A stretch of 33,326 bases of DNA from Phanerodontia chrysosporium (GCA_001910725.1 MJGA01000100.1:1-33326), one strand, 5' to 3'; shown: positions 10,252 through 21,766, counted from the first letter of the stretch. Made by a program: numbers and translations. Notes: a model not told the origin generated them from the sequence alone.

Positions 10252-12084
10252 CTAAAGTGGACTACGTAACGCGTCACGCTCAGCAAGTCGCGTGAAACGA
10301 GAAACGTTGAATGCCAAAGCCAAGGTACCGGGGCGTAAAACTGCTTGGAACTCCATCAAAAGAACGTCCCCGTGCGAGAGACTGCGCAAGTTCAATTTCG
10401 GGAGATCATCTGTCTCGCCTTTGACGAAGCCAGTAGCGTCTACTGCATGGGTGGATTGAGAGCACTGCCGGTCGGTGAGAGTAAGACATGACGAAATGAT
10501 TGTTAGTAGGAACATACCGGACGAGAGACGAACTGAGGATGATGATGTGCTATAAATGTCACGAAGCGATCCAATCCTGCATTGAGCCGTGTGAATGGGA
10601 CGACGTGAGAGATGAGTTGTTGAACCGCGACGAGGTCGTCGGACGAATAGGTTGAACTGCAAGTCGAGGCGCTTGGACGACCTGACCGTGCTTGTCGAAA
10701 ATATGCATGTGGAGAAGTAGACCAACCATCGTGAACGTCACAGGGAGACCATTGAGGCATACGACGTTACTATGATGCAACGAGCCTAACGACAGGTTGA
10801 CTGGTGCGTCCGCCATGACGAAGGAGTTTGGATGAACTGGCGGTTCCGCGGCGATAGCGAGTATAATGCTTCGGAGGTCGTAACCGGGATTCAAATCAAC
10901 AGAAGACGCCCCAAGGTTGACCCTGGGGAAGAATGTAGTGAGCGCAGGGCAACGGTCCAGAGTTGTACACGAACATAGAAGTCGACTGTGCAGGAGAGGC
11001 TAAGAAGGAGTCCATTGAGGGCTGATACGTTGTGAGGGCGCATTCCCTTATATGCAGCACTCACGGAGACTGCTATGACACCGTCAACGAAGGTTGCACT
11101 ACGAGGCGTCGCAGCAAGACGAAAGGTAGTCACGCGGAATGACAAACGTGTATTGAAAGCGATAATGATAACATCTAAGTACGCTGCATGCGTTCACCCT
11201 TAGGAGCATGTGTGGACGTCATTGCACCGATGTCAGCAGCAAGGTTGTTTGAAGTACGTACAAACGAAGTGGACCGAGGACGCCGAGTAGCGATAGAAAC
11301 ACGATTGGCCAACGACATAACACCATCGAATTGCGTCGATGTAGCCACACATGCAGATGAAGAGTTGATGTGGCAAGCGGGAATAGGGTGGCTTGTGCTT
11401 CGAGATGTGGAGTCGATGGAAGTAGATGTCGTGGTCTCCAATACACGATGTTGGGGCACATCATGTCTGGCACTGTCCTGTACGGCTTGCGTCAGTGTAG
11501 AGTGTCATGTCACGAAAGCTTACTCACCCACCTGATCGTCGTGCAACTTCTTTGTTGACAACAGAGGTCCGAAGCGCATGGCATGGCTGCAACGGTGGCG
11601 GTGTGTACGACGCTATCGCTGAGCATGAGACAAGGCCAATAAAGGACTACGAACTAAGAGCGTACCCGCGTGGACTCGTGAGCGGGAGGCGCACGCAATC
11701 GCCCCGAACGTACCAACGTAATGCGATAGCGCACCAGAGCCTCTGCAGGCCAGGCATCTACGAACAGGGTTCCAAGAAACGCGCATTCGCGGGTAGCCTG
11801 GGAACGCGATGAAACAGGAAAACATGCGAGGACAGTAGGTTACACATACCTGGACCACTACTGCTCGTTTAACACGGGGCGTCTGACGCGACCAAGGTCG
11901 GGTGACGTCGATATGCGTGGCCATGATTCTGTCGACACACGCCTGAAATGCCATGTTGGCAATTAGGATGTTGTAAGGACCAACGAGGACGTACACGTAG
12001 AGCAGTCAACTGGGAAGGAGAGAGCCAAGAATCGAAGCGATTGGGAGTACGGAAAGCCTGGAATGATGTTGGTTTGGAGATCAT
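10252..12084 (-). pseudogene. member B of the two-domain family, 5' block duplicated, one-base frameshift
   Basis: The gene starts at 12084 behind a TATA box. Exons 12084-11995, 11942-11850, 11797-11714, 11653-11528, about 11477-11228, about 11183-10969, about 10922-10518 and 10464-10252 can be joined. Most introns are 50-60 bp with good sites; the 7th has GTATGT and a perfect TACTAAC. The 5th and 6th junctions are uncertain, and the 6th does not keep frame as read. After a Ser/Thr-rich exon comes the first family block twice: NVSALNGLLLSLSCTV near residue 225 and NVVCLNGLPVTFTMVG further on. The last exon holds the second block (LSHGDVLLMEFQAV, LAFNVSRFTRL). At 10638-10642 the expected reading PIRP-DDLVAVQQL needs one more base, so the frame breaks just after PIRP. 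This may be a real one-base loss or a sequencing error. Function unknown. Confidence 0.55.
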
Positions 12085-12141
12085 CTCAGCGAGTTGGTGC
12101 GAATATAGTGAGCATGTAGTGGTGCTTCCGTCCCAGGCCCC

Positions 12142-12148
12142 TTTTATA
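12142..12148 (-). promoter_or_regulatory. TATA box of member B
   Basis: TATAAAA on the minus strand lies 58 bp before the ATG at 12084, in the context CTTATAAAAGGGGCC. Confidence 0.55.
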
Positions 12149-12159
12149 AGCAGCTAACG

Positions 12160-14312
12160 ACGTGGCGGACGTGATAAATATTACGTGCATTGTAGCGAGT
12201 AACGGACAAACGGAGAGGCATGGAGTCGGACGGGAATGCAGATTGGGTGTTACGTAGGGAGGAATGGCTACGAAGAAGAATAGCGGAGACAGGAGGAAAC
12301 AGATGGGAGGAAATCGTTGTCATGTCGACACGTTGATGACGTACACACCATGACGATGAACAGGCCCGAAGTGTTGGCTACAATCTAAACGCGCGGACGC
12401 AGGACCGCCTCCTTCAACGAAAGCCTGACATCGACCTGACAAGACCTGCGCGCGACATCACGGGGCTCGTGCTCGTTATAAGCATGTTCGGTGCTCGGTT
12501 CGCATCGCCGGGGGTCTCTAGTTGTTGCCAGACAGGTGCATGTGTTAGGTAAAGGTCATGACACAAGTCGTAGACAGGCCGCAACGCCAGAAACCCCCGA
12601 ACGAAAGCAAAGAGCTGTCAGCGAGATCCAAGGCAAGTTCCTTTCTACATGGAGCCAAGTTACAAGCGATGTCCTGCGCCAATACACCCTCCTACCTGAC
12701 CAACGTCTAGAAGGTGTAGGTCTGTTTGACCCCGGCCGATTTGACAGGCGCCTGAGGCACCGTTTGGATTTGTTTGTTCCCCTTGCCAAGACCGCCAGAA
12801 TTCTCCTCCCGTCGACGTCCTGTCCTCTCTCTCTCTAGGCAGGACTCATTCTTACCGAAATACATTCTTTGTCTACGCCCCCTTCTCCATGTGTTCTACT
12901 ACAAGCTCTGCGGGCTTGAAAGGCAAGGATACGATAACGAGATACGACTAACATGATCTTCAGATCACCACGCGTATGCAGTCGTAGCAGGTTGTCCATC
13001 ACCCTGTGCACTTCTCCCACGCGGGTTCTTGCGCACAGCACGACTGGCCTTCCCTACCACAAACTAGGGCGCTGCTGAGCGTGAAAGAGATGGAACAGTG
13101 GTGGACGAAGGAGTCGACCGTGCGTCTACAAACCTTGCTTTTGCAGTATGACACTGACCGGGAGATGCCCATGCATGCATCGCAGCGGTCGCGCAGTACA
13201 ACATACAGAGTTATGAATTGTACAAAGACTCGACAAGTGAAACAGATGATCGCACCCACTAAGGCTGATTATGAACTTATGGGGTGGGACCTCTATAGTC
13301 GCGCTATTCCTTTCTAGTTGAATTAGCTCCAAATGGTACGTACCATCCGTTCGAGAAGTCGATATCTTCATTGAGACATTCATTCAATACCTTCAGCCAC
13401 GAATTTATGAGGTCTGCGCGCTCCCCCCCTCCCCCCCACCCACCCACTCCACGGCATGCGCACTTCAACGCGGCCCGAATTCACACCGAACCTATCTCAT
13501 GAAACCTCCTTGCAGCAACGCGAAAGCAGTAGGTTCAGGAATACGCGCGGATACGCAACCTTCTAGTACGACGCGGGAAGATAACTACTACCACTACCTT
13601 TTCTCTGAGCGCTCCACCGCTCTCTTTCCTTGGACACGCCCATTCCGCTGCGGCACCTCAAGCCTTGTTTGATCATCAAATTGACACGGGTGACGATGTT
13701 CCTTTCTCTACAGAAACCGTCGAACTGAGCGTTCCAAGCGTAGAGCGGTGACAACGCCATGAAGTGTAGCTGATCCGGATGTGAGTAACTGCGTCGATTG
13801 TTACTTGGTGAGTTTGTCAGCAACCACGCATGTACAACAGGTGCTGACTGGGTAGACTTCGCAAGTCGCGGGTTTGATGCAGAAGTTGGTGGATCGTCGG
13901 CGCGGGGTCGAGTCACGTTCTCTTACCAGCTGCCCATCTTTGAGTCCGCAGTCAGCCCGCTACCACTTTCCCAGCCCTTCTCGCTTGCAGGCTGTTCATC
14001 CTCAAGTGGTGTAGCTTCCGTCTATGTCCGTTGTTCAAGCCCACCTCCACGCCCAACCCACGCCCTCGACGTGATCGTCCGTAGCTCTCACGCGGTTCTC
14101 GAGTGGTCTGCGGCCATGTCTACCCTCGGTGCCGCGTCGGTCATCTGCGCCGCAATTCTCAAAGAGTGATATTGATGCACGCTGTGTGCAGGTTTATCAG
14201 GCCAGCTCCTGGAGACTGATAATCCGATGTATAAAGTATGCCATGCAAGTAGCAATTTAAATCATATACATTCTCCTTCGCGTGAACAAGTACACATCAT
14301 TTAAGGAAAACA
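12160..14312. other. 2.1-kb region without a confident gene
   Basis: Several open frames of 60-120 codons lie on both strands. Those with the most protein-like composition are 12491-12838 (+), 13006-13317 (+) and 13798-14169 (+), the last ending in a hydrophobic stretch. None carries a motif I recognise, and good splice links between them were not found. A pyrimidine-rich tract with runs of C lies at about 13423-13447 on the plus strand. The region may contain decayed gene copies, one of which is listed separately at 13126-13383. Confidence 0.35.
13126..13383 (-). pseudogene. possible fragment of the family's second block
   Basis: The minus frame contains NVSMKISTSRTDGTYHLEL followed by IQLER. 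This can be lined up with member D, where VVALEFAIRRTRTSNNE is followed by VFLELLTLERL. No first block, promoter or donor/acceptor pair was found around it, and other frames over the same DNA are also open. It is recorded as a possible decayed copy only. Confidence 0.25.
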
Positions 14313-17300
14313 TTAAGTCTTCGGTCCGGTCTTCGCTTTTTTCGAGCACGTCTTACTACCAAAAACAGGAGGCGAGCGCGTACGGACGACGGTCGGTGGT
14401 TCGTGTTCCTTCCGAGCCTTCTTCGCGGTGTTCTCATCCGACACGTCTAACCATAATCCATGCTTCCTTTCGTTTGTCGCCCGACAATCAGCGACGTGAC
14501 CTAGGCGTTCGAGGGTGAGCAGTTCAAGGAAAACCTTGTGTTCGTTATTGGAAGTACGGGTCCTGCGAATGGCAAATTCGAGGGCAACCACGTCCTGGGC
14601 GGTCAAGGTTGATATATCGGCATGGACGGATGGAGTGTCAAACTTTGTATCGCAGGCGGCGTAATCGAAAAAGTTATCAAATCTGGCGTACTGCTCGACG
14701 AACAATCAGGACGAAGAGACAATCTGCGAATATACTTGTACTGACCTGGCTAGCGGATTGAGGCGAAGGTTTACGGTAATGAAACAGCGTTTGTGGAGCA
14801 ATTTTATTACCTACACAACCGAGCATCAGAATCCGTGATAGACGTGTTGCTGAAACGAACCTGTATCATGCATGTTGAACCTGTACTGCAACGCATTGAG
14901 CGCCACCGCGTCGGCAGGTCGTAAGGGAAGTAATGCCAGCCACGATTCTTTGCGCACCACAGCTTTCGCTTTAGGAAACGCACTGTTCACGACTTCCCCC
15001 ACCACCGACATCCTGCATATGTCGCCTTCGGTAGTGTAGATATACGTTGTTGAGAGCGCGGGGTCGGTCGCATTCGACGTCGAACCCCACGTATGTGCGC
15101 GGCAGATCTGTCCTACGGGGACGACAAATTGATCGTGCACGACGCCCGTCAGGCTCCTCCGCACGCGGAATTGAGTGATCAAGTCGAAGGATTCCAAGTA
15201 GCTTGTATCGTACTAGTCATTTCATTAGAGAACTACAGGTAGGAAGAGCGAAGTAGTTATACCAAGTAGTGCACCAAGTCGTTATCCAGCGGAACGGTCT
15301 TGGTTATCGTCAACGCCTTCTTTAACTCGTTGTTCATGTCTTCCAGAGAGGCGTCATCGTGGTCTTTAGCATGCGTATGCATCGTTGGATTAAGCTGGGA
15401 GTAGGAATCAGCGAGGTCACTACACTTGGCGCTCGTATCGCTCACGTCATCATGGAGGAGCTCCTGACCGTAACCTGTGCGCATCATGCGGTCTGGGGAG
15501 GTTCGGCCCCTCTTCGTACCCTGCCCCTTGGTCACATCCGGGACATCCCTACGACCGGCCAGGTTATTCCGGTAACAGACGTCGCTCGATCCAATACATC
15601 CATTACCAAGACAGTGACTACCACCTCCCGGTCTACAGCCGTGCTCGAGTTCGCACTCACTGGAAGCACCTACGGACGGGCGGTGGTAGTCGCCTGTTTT
15701 GCTGTTGTCGTCTGTTGCTCTACGGTTGGCCCCCGTAACGCAAACCGACTTCGTGGTGAAATGGAAACTTTCGTGGATGGCCTCGCCAGAAGATCGGGTG
15801 ACGTTGTCCGACGTCCGTCCAGGAGAGGTGTTCTGAAGCATGGAAGAAAGAGCGGGCAAGGATCTGGCACCTGTGAGGGATGGACTGTATGGATCAAGTT
15901 GTAATGACGGTCGAAACGGCTGATAAAGGCGGTACGAGTCAGATTTGTACAACAGCATTGACTGGCCGACTCACATCAAAGGTTACATCCCACGCATCCG
16001 TGTCCGAACCACACTGCTCGCAGGGACGACATCTTGACCGCTCGACAGAGGACAGTGCGTTCACGGAGGTACGAAACCGATGCCGGGGAGGCTCTTCATT
16101 GCGTCGAGGCGGAGGATCAGGAGGTCGACGATCAGGGGGGGGTGGAGATCCCTGTGAGTAATCAGCAGAAGGGAAGACGTCAGACATGTGAAGCCGGGAT
16201 GTAGAGTGATGCGCCCTTGTCATCTGTGTGCCGACGCGAACGTCGTGTAACGGAGTAGCATGCATGTCGAAACTGGAGGGTTCTCGCAGACCAGGATGCC
16301 CATCAAGCTCGAGCGCTGATCCGTTCGTAGGTACTGCTTCGTGCGGACCGACTCTCGTGTCAGAGGTAGCGACACGGGCGCGAGATGGACCGTCTGCTTC
16401 TTGTACGACATGCGAGCTGGACCAAGGCGACGCATTATTCTTAAGGGAAGATGAACCCAGCTGGGGGTGGTCGCGATGTTTCGTGACAAACGGGTTCAGC
16501 GCAAGCCTACCGACACCGTCGACTCTTGGATCATGCGGAGTAGAGTGACCATGCGAGACGAGAGAGGTGGGAACAGGCATTCCATTCCTCGCGGCTGTTT
16601 GTAAGCCAACGGTGGAATTACCGTTAGTTGACGCGTTCTCGTGATGCGCGGGACAGTCGCAGGGGACAGGAGGAGATGATGACCTAGCAACCTTTGAGTT
16701 GGTGAGGTTGCTCTGCGACGAAGAGGTGAATAAACGTAGATCGCGAGGACAAGGGGGTAGGCTTGCTGTCATCGCCATTCTGCTGGTCGTGCCGCTCTCA
16801 GAGTCATACGCGGAGGGAGGCAGCCGTGACGCAATACCAACGGTGGGCGGGTTTTCGTCATAATCAGGAGGGGGCGGGAATACATGCGAGCCTGGTCCTC
16901 GGAAAGAGGCGTAGGAAAACCCTCAGTGTCAGGTACGTCGTCTAATGCGTTGTTTTGGGTAGGAATCCGGGCAGGTGATGGTCGATGGACAGGGTGAAAG
17001 ACCGTGGAGCCAGAATGCGCAGGTGTGATGTGATTTGCGGATGGTACATATCGGGAACTACGTTCGTGGTGCCTCCACAGCGAGTTTCGCAGGTGCTCTA
17101 CCGGCAGGGAAGGTGGGAACTTCGAGGTATGCGTCGTCGGGGGTGATACCTTTGAGAAACGTCAGTCGGAAAACCTGGTTGAGTCACGGAAGACGATTAA
17201 GTTGACCCACCGGCAACGATGTCCCCGCTCGCGGACCAGATGCTTCCCACTCGTCCAAGGTCATCGGGTCGTGTTGGGAATGCTGAGGTCGACACCGTCA

Positions 17301-17603
17301 GAGGTTTCTCTTCAACATTGACGGTATATTGCTTACCCATATGCCCGAGTCTACAGCCGCACTGCTCTCATACATACTTTCATTGCCCGCAAACGACTTC
17401 GGTAAGAAGTCATGCTGCGAAAATTCTTGTAAATCGAACTGCTCGAGCGCGAAACTGGGACTTTCAACAGGGGCTGTAGCTGAAGAATCATGACTAGTGT
17501 CGAAAGGTCGCCGGGGTTCAGGGAGAAACGATGCGTCATCGGGTGAAAACATATCGAAATCGGACCCCGACGTTGCAGCCGGCAAATGGAATGGATCTTG
17601 CAT
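14313..17603 (-). CDS. member D of the two-domain family, roughly 950 aa with a long disordered middle
   Basis: Exons assigned are 17603-17337, 17282-17211, 17149 to about 16830, about 16800-15975, 15919-15263, 15212-14861, 14810-14746 and 14690-14313. Introns are about 50-61 bp with good sites, for example GTGAGT...TCTGACT...CAG at 15974-15920. Only the junction near 16800-16870 remains unresolved. The start follows a TATA box at 17636-17643. The N-terminus is acidic and aromatic (FDMFSPDD, FALEQFDLQEF), like a transcription activation segment. Some 500 residues rich in Ser, Pro, Thr, His and Arg follow, with no domain recognised. The C-terminal 270 residues carry the family blocks: FVVPVGQIC, ICRMSVVGEVV, LLPLRPADAVA, then FDNFFDYA, LTAQDVVALEFAI, VFLELLTLERL. 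The tail is Lys/Arg-rich (KKARKEHE, SKKAKTGPK), suggesting a nuclear protein. Function unknown. Confidence 0.6.
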
Positions 17604-17635
17604 GATGGTTGGAGTCGTGCTGCCTGACGAAATCG

Positions 17636-17643
17636 ATTATATA
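17636..17643 (-). promoter_or_regulatory. TATA box of member D
   Basis: TATATAAT on the minus strand lies about 35 bp before the ATG at 17603. Confidence 0.55.
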
Positions 17644-17699
17644 CGCCAGGGACATGTACCAGCAACGCTGAGACTAGTCACACTCCTAACGAGTTGTAT

Positions 17700-18101
17700 A
17701 CTGCAATGACGCGTGAGGACGTACAACGGACCGATAGGGTGGCGAGGTACCGACCATTTCTGGAAGATGCTGCTTCATGGGTTTCAAACATATTCTCCCC
17801 CCCTCTCCTCGATGAAAGCGACGGGGAAATTGACCATGACAAACACGTCCTGTGTTCGTAGCTGGGCCTAACGATTACAATGACCCCGACATGCATCGTG
17901 CCGCAGTCAATCGGACCACGTAAGCGATAATTGTTTGCGTCCTGGAACGAAAGGTGAAGTTAATGTCAACGCGATGACGATAACAGCCTTACCGTCCAGC
18001 GTTAGACAACCATTCAGAGCCCAACGCCCAACAGGCAACGACATCCTATGGTTGAACCCGACCGAAGCTGGGGCACATGTCACCCAAGCAGTAGCCAACA
18101 A
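17700..18101 (-). pseudogene. decayed copy of the family's first block
   Basis: The minus-strand frame at about 18050-17940 reads MSLPVGRWALNG, then LDGKAVIVIALTLTSPF. It lines up with the first family block (A: VVPVGKLP ... IPVTLTVVGKV; F: SLPSHLLRW ... DNK PVTIWVVGEIV). The frame then leads into sequence without family features, and no second block follows before member D's promoter at 17640. It is probably a truncated copy immediately upstream of, and on the same strand as, member D. Confidence 0.35.
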
Positions 18102-18122
18102 TGATCGCCATATCTTGCAAAG

Positions 18123-18177
18123 GCCACGTCACGGTACCGAGGAAAAGGAGGCTGAGCGATAGTGCCACGTCACGGTA
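18123..18177 (+). repeat. 14-bp direct repeat GCCACGTCACGGTA, two copies
   Basis: Exact copies lie at 18123-18136 and 18164-18177, 41 bp apart. The CACGTCA core resembles a bZIP-type site. A related inverted form (GTGACGGT / ACCGTCAC) occurs near 1060-1106. Role unknown. Confidence 0.5.
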
Positions 18178-18990
18178 AGCCTATCCAGCTATTGGGAAGG
18201 CACTCCGGTTTCTGTCCGAGATAGCGGCTCGTGCGCTCCTACTTGGGCCCCTACTTAAACAGGAGTCTATCTAGACCCATCGTACCGCGCCGCTTGACCT
18301 CATGTGTTCCAGCATGTCGAGTTTCACAGAACTCGCCCCGTCAGATGAGACTGCCCGACGACCGTCGCGCTCTCAGTTGCGATTGTGCCTGCACCAAAAC
18401 GACGTCAGTAAACGATATATCAGCGCCGCCTGCGCACAGACCTTGAGCTCCTCGAGACATACTCAGTAAAACCCGCAGCGGTCAAAGGCAACGTTGACTG
18501 CACCGTAGCACGTAAGCGTCAACTCCCCATTTCGGGACGCTGTTTGCAGTTATGTACAACGTTTCTATATTGAGCACGTCTTTGGCGCTTGTTGATTAAG
18601 CTTGGATGACATCACGCCCAAGTGAGATCGGGTTCAGGTGGATACAGGAAATAACATTGTAGGATAATCGCTCACGTCGTACAAGTCAATTGTACACGCT
18701 ACAATGAAAGCTAGCGATGATATTAATCATGCATAAGCGTAATATCACAGGACATGGTGGACATACGACGAAGGGAATGTCACGGTTTGCGGTGTCGTGC
18801 AGAGTTGCAATAGGATAATACGATGTAGACAGTGGTGTCGCCTAGCTAGAACCATGTCGATTCGCGCACGGTCAGAGTCCATAACCAGGTCCACGTCGCG
18901 ACCATTACCCGCTGCATGGCTCCATGTCTTGGTTCAAAACTCTGAATGCAGCGTACTATCACCGATGAGCATGACACGCAGCACGTCTGA
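18178..18990. other. region without a gene seen
   Basis: No exon with recognisable content was found. It lies downstream of the broken ribonucleotide reductase gene. The expected C-terminal exon of that gene (the acidic tail ending in Phe) could not be found here. Confidence 0.4.
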
Positions 18991-18999
18991 AGATGCATA

Positions 19000-20275
19000 C
19001 TCACAAATCACGGCGATACTGCTGCCCGACTCCTACTTTGGCATACTCCGACACCCGTTTCTCGAAGAAATTCGTCTTGCCCGTGAAGGAAATAAGTTCC
19101 ATGAAATCGAAGGGGTTGGTGACGCGATACACTTTGTTGTATCCGAGGGATACCATCAAGTGATCAGCACCGAAGTGGACGTATTGGATCATCAATGCAG
19201 CGTTCATGCCAATTACCGCGACTGGTAGCGACTCTACACATCCCTGCTCAGCAGAACGAGTTACTAGAGCTATTGTACACGTACCTCGTAGGGGTACTAG
19301 CGCGAGCGGCAACGGGCGAACTTTCCCGTTGCTGCGGCATCTTTATTCGTCCCGAGCGCGATGGGCGGGACGTCCACGCTGTAGGCGTTGGATCGCATTC
19401 TAGCGTAACCGCCTCCTTGACGATGCATTGCACAATCGAAGGCGATAACTTGTTGTTCAAGTGCGAGTAGAGCAAGCATGCAAAATATCTGTGCAGGTCT
19501 TCGTCGCGGGAGATCAGCTCATTTGAGAACGTCAGACCGGGTAAGATGCCGCGTTTTCGCACCCAGAGTATAGCAGCAAACGAGCTGGAAAAGTATATAC
19601 CTTCAACTGCGGCGAATGCCACGAGCCGTTGTGCAAAGGCGGCATCGGACGACTCGATCCACCGCATAGCCCACTGTGCCTTTCGACGTATGGACGGTAT
19701 AGTTTCCGCTGCAGACAAAAGCCCTATTCGCAAGGAGTTATCGTGGATGAGGGTTTGAAGAAGGACCGAATACATATCCGCGTGTATGTTCTCCATCATG
19801 ACTTGAAAGCCGTAGAAGCATCGCACTTCTGGAACTTGTACTTCGGCGCAGAACCGAAGGACGAGGTTTTTGTTCACGATGTCATCCGCTGAGGAAGAAT
19901 TGCTCGTCTGCGGTGAGGTGGGAATTCTAATGTTCGACGTCTTTGCCGAGGTCAACTTCTTCCACCGTCCAAAACCAGGCTTCTGCTTGCTTGTACATGC
20001 GCCATACCTAGAACAGCCAAAGGTCGATACAATTCATTCCGACCTGCAAGTAAACGTGCCGCGTGGTACTCAATAGGGTAGATGGTCAGCCGCTTATGCG
20101 GTGGACGCAATAACGGTTCGTCGATGACCAAGGAACGTCGGTCTTGTAGCGTGGTCCTACAGGATTAGTTAGTTATGATAATACAAAGGGAAGTCATCCT
20201 AACTCACATGAAGTCCAGGTCAGTTGGAAGCAAGTGTTCTGCGTTCCTGTCCACGTCGGACGACGTACATATACC
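19000..20275 (-). pseudogene. ribonucleotide reductase small subunit (class Ia R2), disrupted
   Basis: Running down the minus strand one can read LVIDEPLLRP and YPIEYHAA, then [105 protein letters not shown] and [20 protein letters not shown]. The di-iron ligands (Asp of EEVDL, Glu and His of ENIH, Glu of AAVEG, Glu and His of [12 protein letters not shown]) and the radical Tyr of ADMY are all present. The gene is nevertheless broken: TAG replaces the expected Trp after GKDVEH near 19928; about 26 nt are missing near 19880 (the stretch before DDIVNKN), shifting frame; the YHAA/VWRMY junction is off frame; about 130 extra nt interrupt the region near 19260-19390; and the C-terminal tail is missing. 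An intact-looking intron at about 20161-20214 shows it derives from a genomic rather than an mRNA copy. Confidence 0.78.
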
Positions 20276-20707
20276 CGCAAAAGGCACCGCCCACGTGATG
20301 GCCTGGATGACAGCGACAACACATGCGCGACCTTGGTGACTACGTACCGCGATGACAACAGCTATAGAAACGTGGGCAGTAGCCGGCTTCAGGCAAGGAA
20401 TATCGACGCGACTCGCGACTCACCAAGAACTGGCACAAACAGACTCAAACACAGCAGAGCGCCTCGTAATACGCATGACGCTACCAGCTCAAACGACGCA
20501 GTCTGCTTGACTTGATCACTCTGAACACTTTACCACACTCCTTTTTTGTAGGCTTGAACGCTTACCGCATCAGCATGTGTAGCATGCACAGTATCACGCA
20601 CGACACCTTTCTGCCTTGCGTGTTGGAGGAACATGCATGCACCCTTACGACGTCGAGGTATGTCTCCCAACCTAACGCTTTTACGCGACCACACTTGCAT
20701 CACTGCG

Positions 20708-20716
20708 TATTTAAAA
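20708..20716 (+). promoter_or_regulatory. TATA-like box of the cyclin gene
   Basis: TATTTAAAA lies about 75 bp before the ATG at 20786. It is followed at once by a G-rich tract (about 20717-20742) with a run of nine to ten G. Confidence 0.4.
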
Positions 20717-20785
20717 GGGGGGAGGGGGGGGGGAAGGGAGGGGGCGTCGACAATACTAGCTGTTACCACTTGAACGACAGAAGAG

Positions 20786-21570
20786 ATGCCCTCCGTCATC
20801 GAGTCGTCCACCGTCGCTGCTTCGCTTAGCAGTACCTCAACCGCGATCCCCGTCAGTTGCGCCGCAGTCCAACACCAGCCCCTTGTATGGCTCCGCGCCT
20901 CCTCGACATGCTCACTACTCGTCGTAGCGGAGAACATGTGTAAGGTAAGTTTGTCCAAAGACTCTGTACTTCCCTGACCTACTCGCTGCGCGCCGGGGCT
21001 AAGAATATGTGCAAGGTCATTTGCTACCTCACAGGAAGCGCATGCTCTTCGTCCCACCGGTCCTCCAAACCTCTCAAGCGACAATCACCTACCAGCCCGC
21101 TTGACGTTATCGCACCCCCCCACCTTGTCGAGACAGTGTACACCACTTTGGCAACAACGGGCATCGACCACACTGGGCTGGTCCTTGCCTTGTGCTACGT
21201 CCAGCGCATGCAATCCACCACTCACCGAGCAAGAAAAGAAACGCGGTCAGAAGAACAAGTTGCTGTTGCAGCACTTGTGCTTGCTCATAAATATCTCGAA
21301 GAGTACGTGACAACTCACGGTGCGGTACAGCTACTCATTTCGTACTGCAGCCATACGTATATCAATGACGTCTGGTCGTTAGCGTCCGGCATCCCTCTAC
21401 CTGACCTGAACGCGTTGGAACGCGACGTGCTCCGAGACATGGATTTCAACGTGTATATCAACAAAGACGGGTTCGAAAGGTGGATTCAAGACCTCGAAGA
21501 TTTAACAACTAGCCATCACGACCAGCAAACGTGTAAAAAGCGGATGTTCCGTACGTGTACACATTTCTAA
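20786..21570 (+). CDS. short cyclin (cyclin-box) protein, 225 aa, three exons
   Basis: Exons are 20786-20944, 21004-21302 and 21351-21570, with introns of 59 and 48 bp (GTAAGT and GTACGT donors), giving 678 nt in frame. The cyclin box runs from about residue 90 to 205: VLALCYVQRM, then VAVAALVLAHKYLED, then YINDVWSLASGIPLPDLNAL and ERDVLRDMDFNVYI. The Lys of HKYLE and the Glu of NALERD match the residues that contact the kinase in cyclins. The closest family by this pattern is the PCL/PHO80-type cyclins of fungi. It lacks the long C-terminal region that many mushroom cyclins have, and a GTACGT shortly before the stop could be the donor of a lost downstream intron. It may therefore be a 3'-truncated copy. 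Confidence 0.65.
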
Positions 21571-21646
21571 TATAACAATCATTGGTTTCCGACGCCCATG
21601 TCCAGGTAGTTCGAAGCGCACCGAAACTTACGACTAGGTTGGTTCT

Positions 21647-21766
21647 TCCACCGGGCCGTATGTACTGACCAGACGTACAAAATTGATGTAGTATAAGATA
21701 ATGCAAGGCAGACATGTGCCCGATTTCGACTTGGTCTCATATATCAAGATCGCGAGGTGTTCTTGC
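21647..21766 (+). repeat. 120-bp promoter-like repeat, copy 1
   Basis: It shares about 80% identity over 120 bp, without gaps, with 22467-22586. Conserved parts include TCCACCGGGCC, AGACGTACAAA, TAAGATAATG, CATGTGCCCGAT and a TATA box (CATATATC here) near the right end. It lies upstream of the BTB gene fragment starting at 21883, about 140 bp from its ATG, as a promoter would. Confidence 0.6.

Noticed and set aside
11188..11535. 115-codon plus-strand open frame opposite member B
   Set aside because: The minus-strand Ser/Thr-rich exon 11477-11228 is flanked by good splice sites and continues member B; the plus frame has none.
15359..15904. 181-codon plus-strand open frame opposite member D
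   Set aside because: The minus-strand exon 15919-15263 joins its neighbours through good splice sites in frame; the plus frame has no motif.
19248..19955. Reading the reductase frame as a complete gene starting at 19955
   Set aside because: That start is out of frame with the conserved N-terminal part read just upstream; the true start lies beyond 20200 and several lesions separate the parts.
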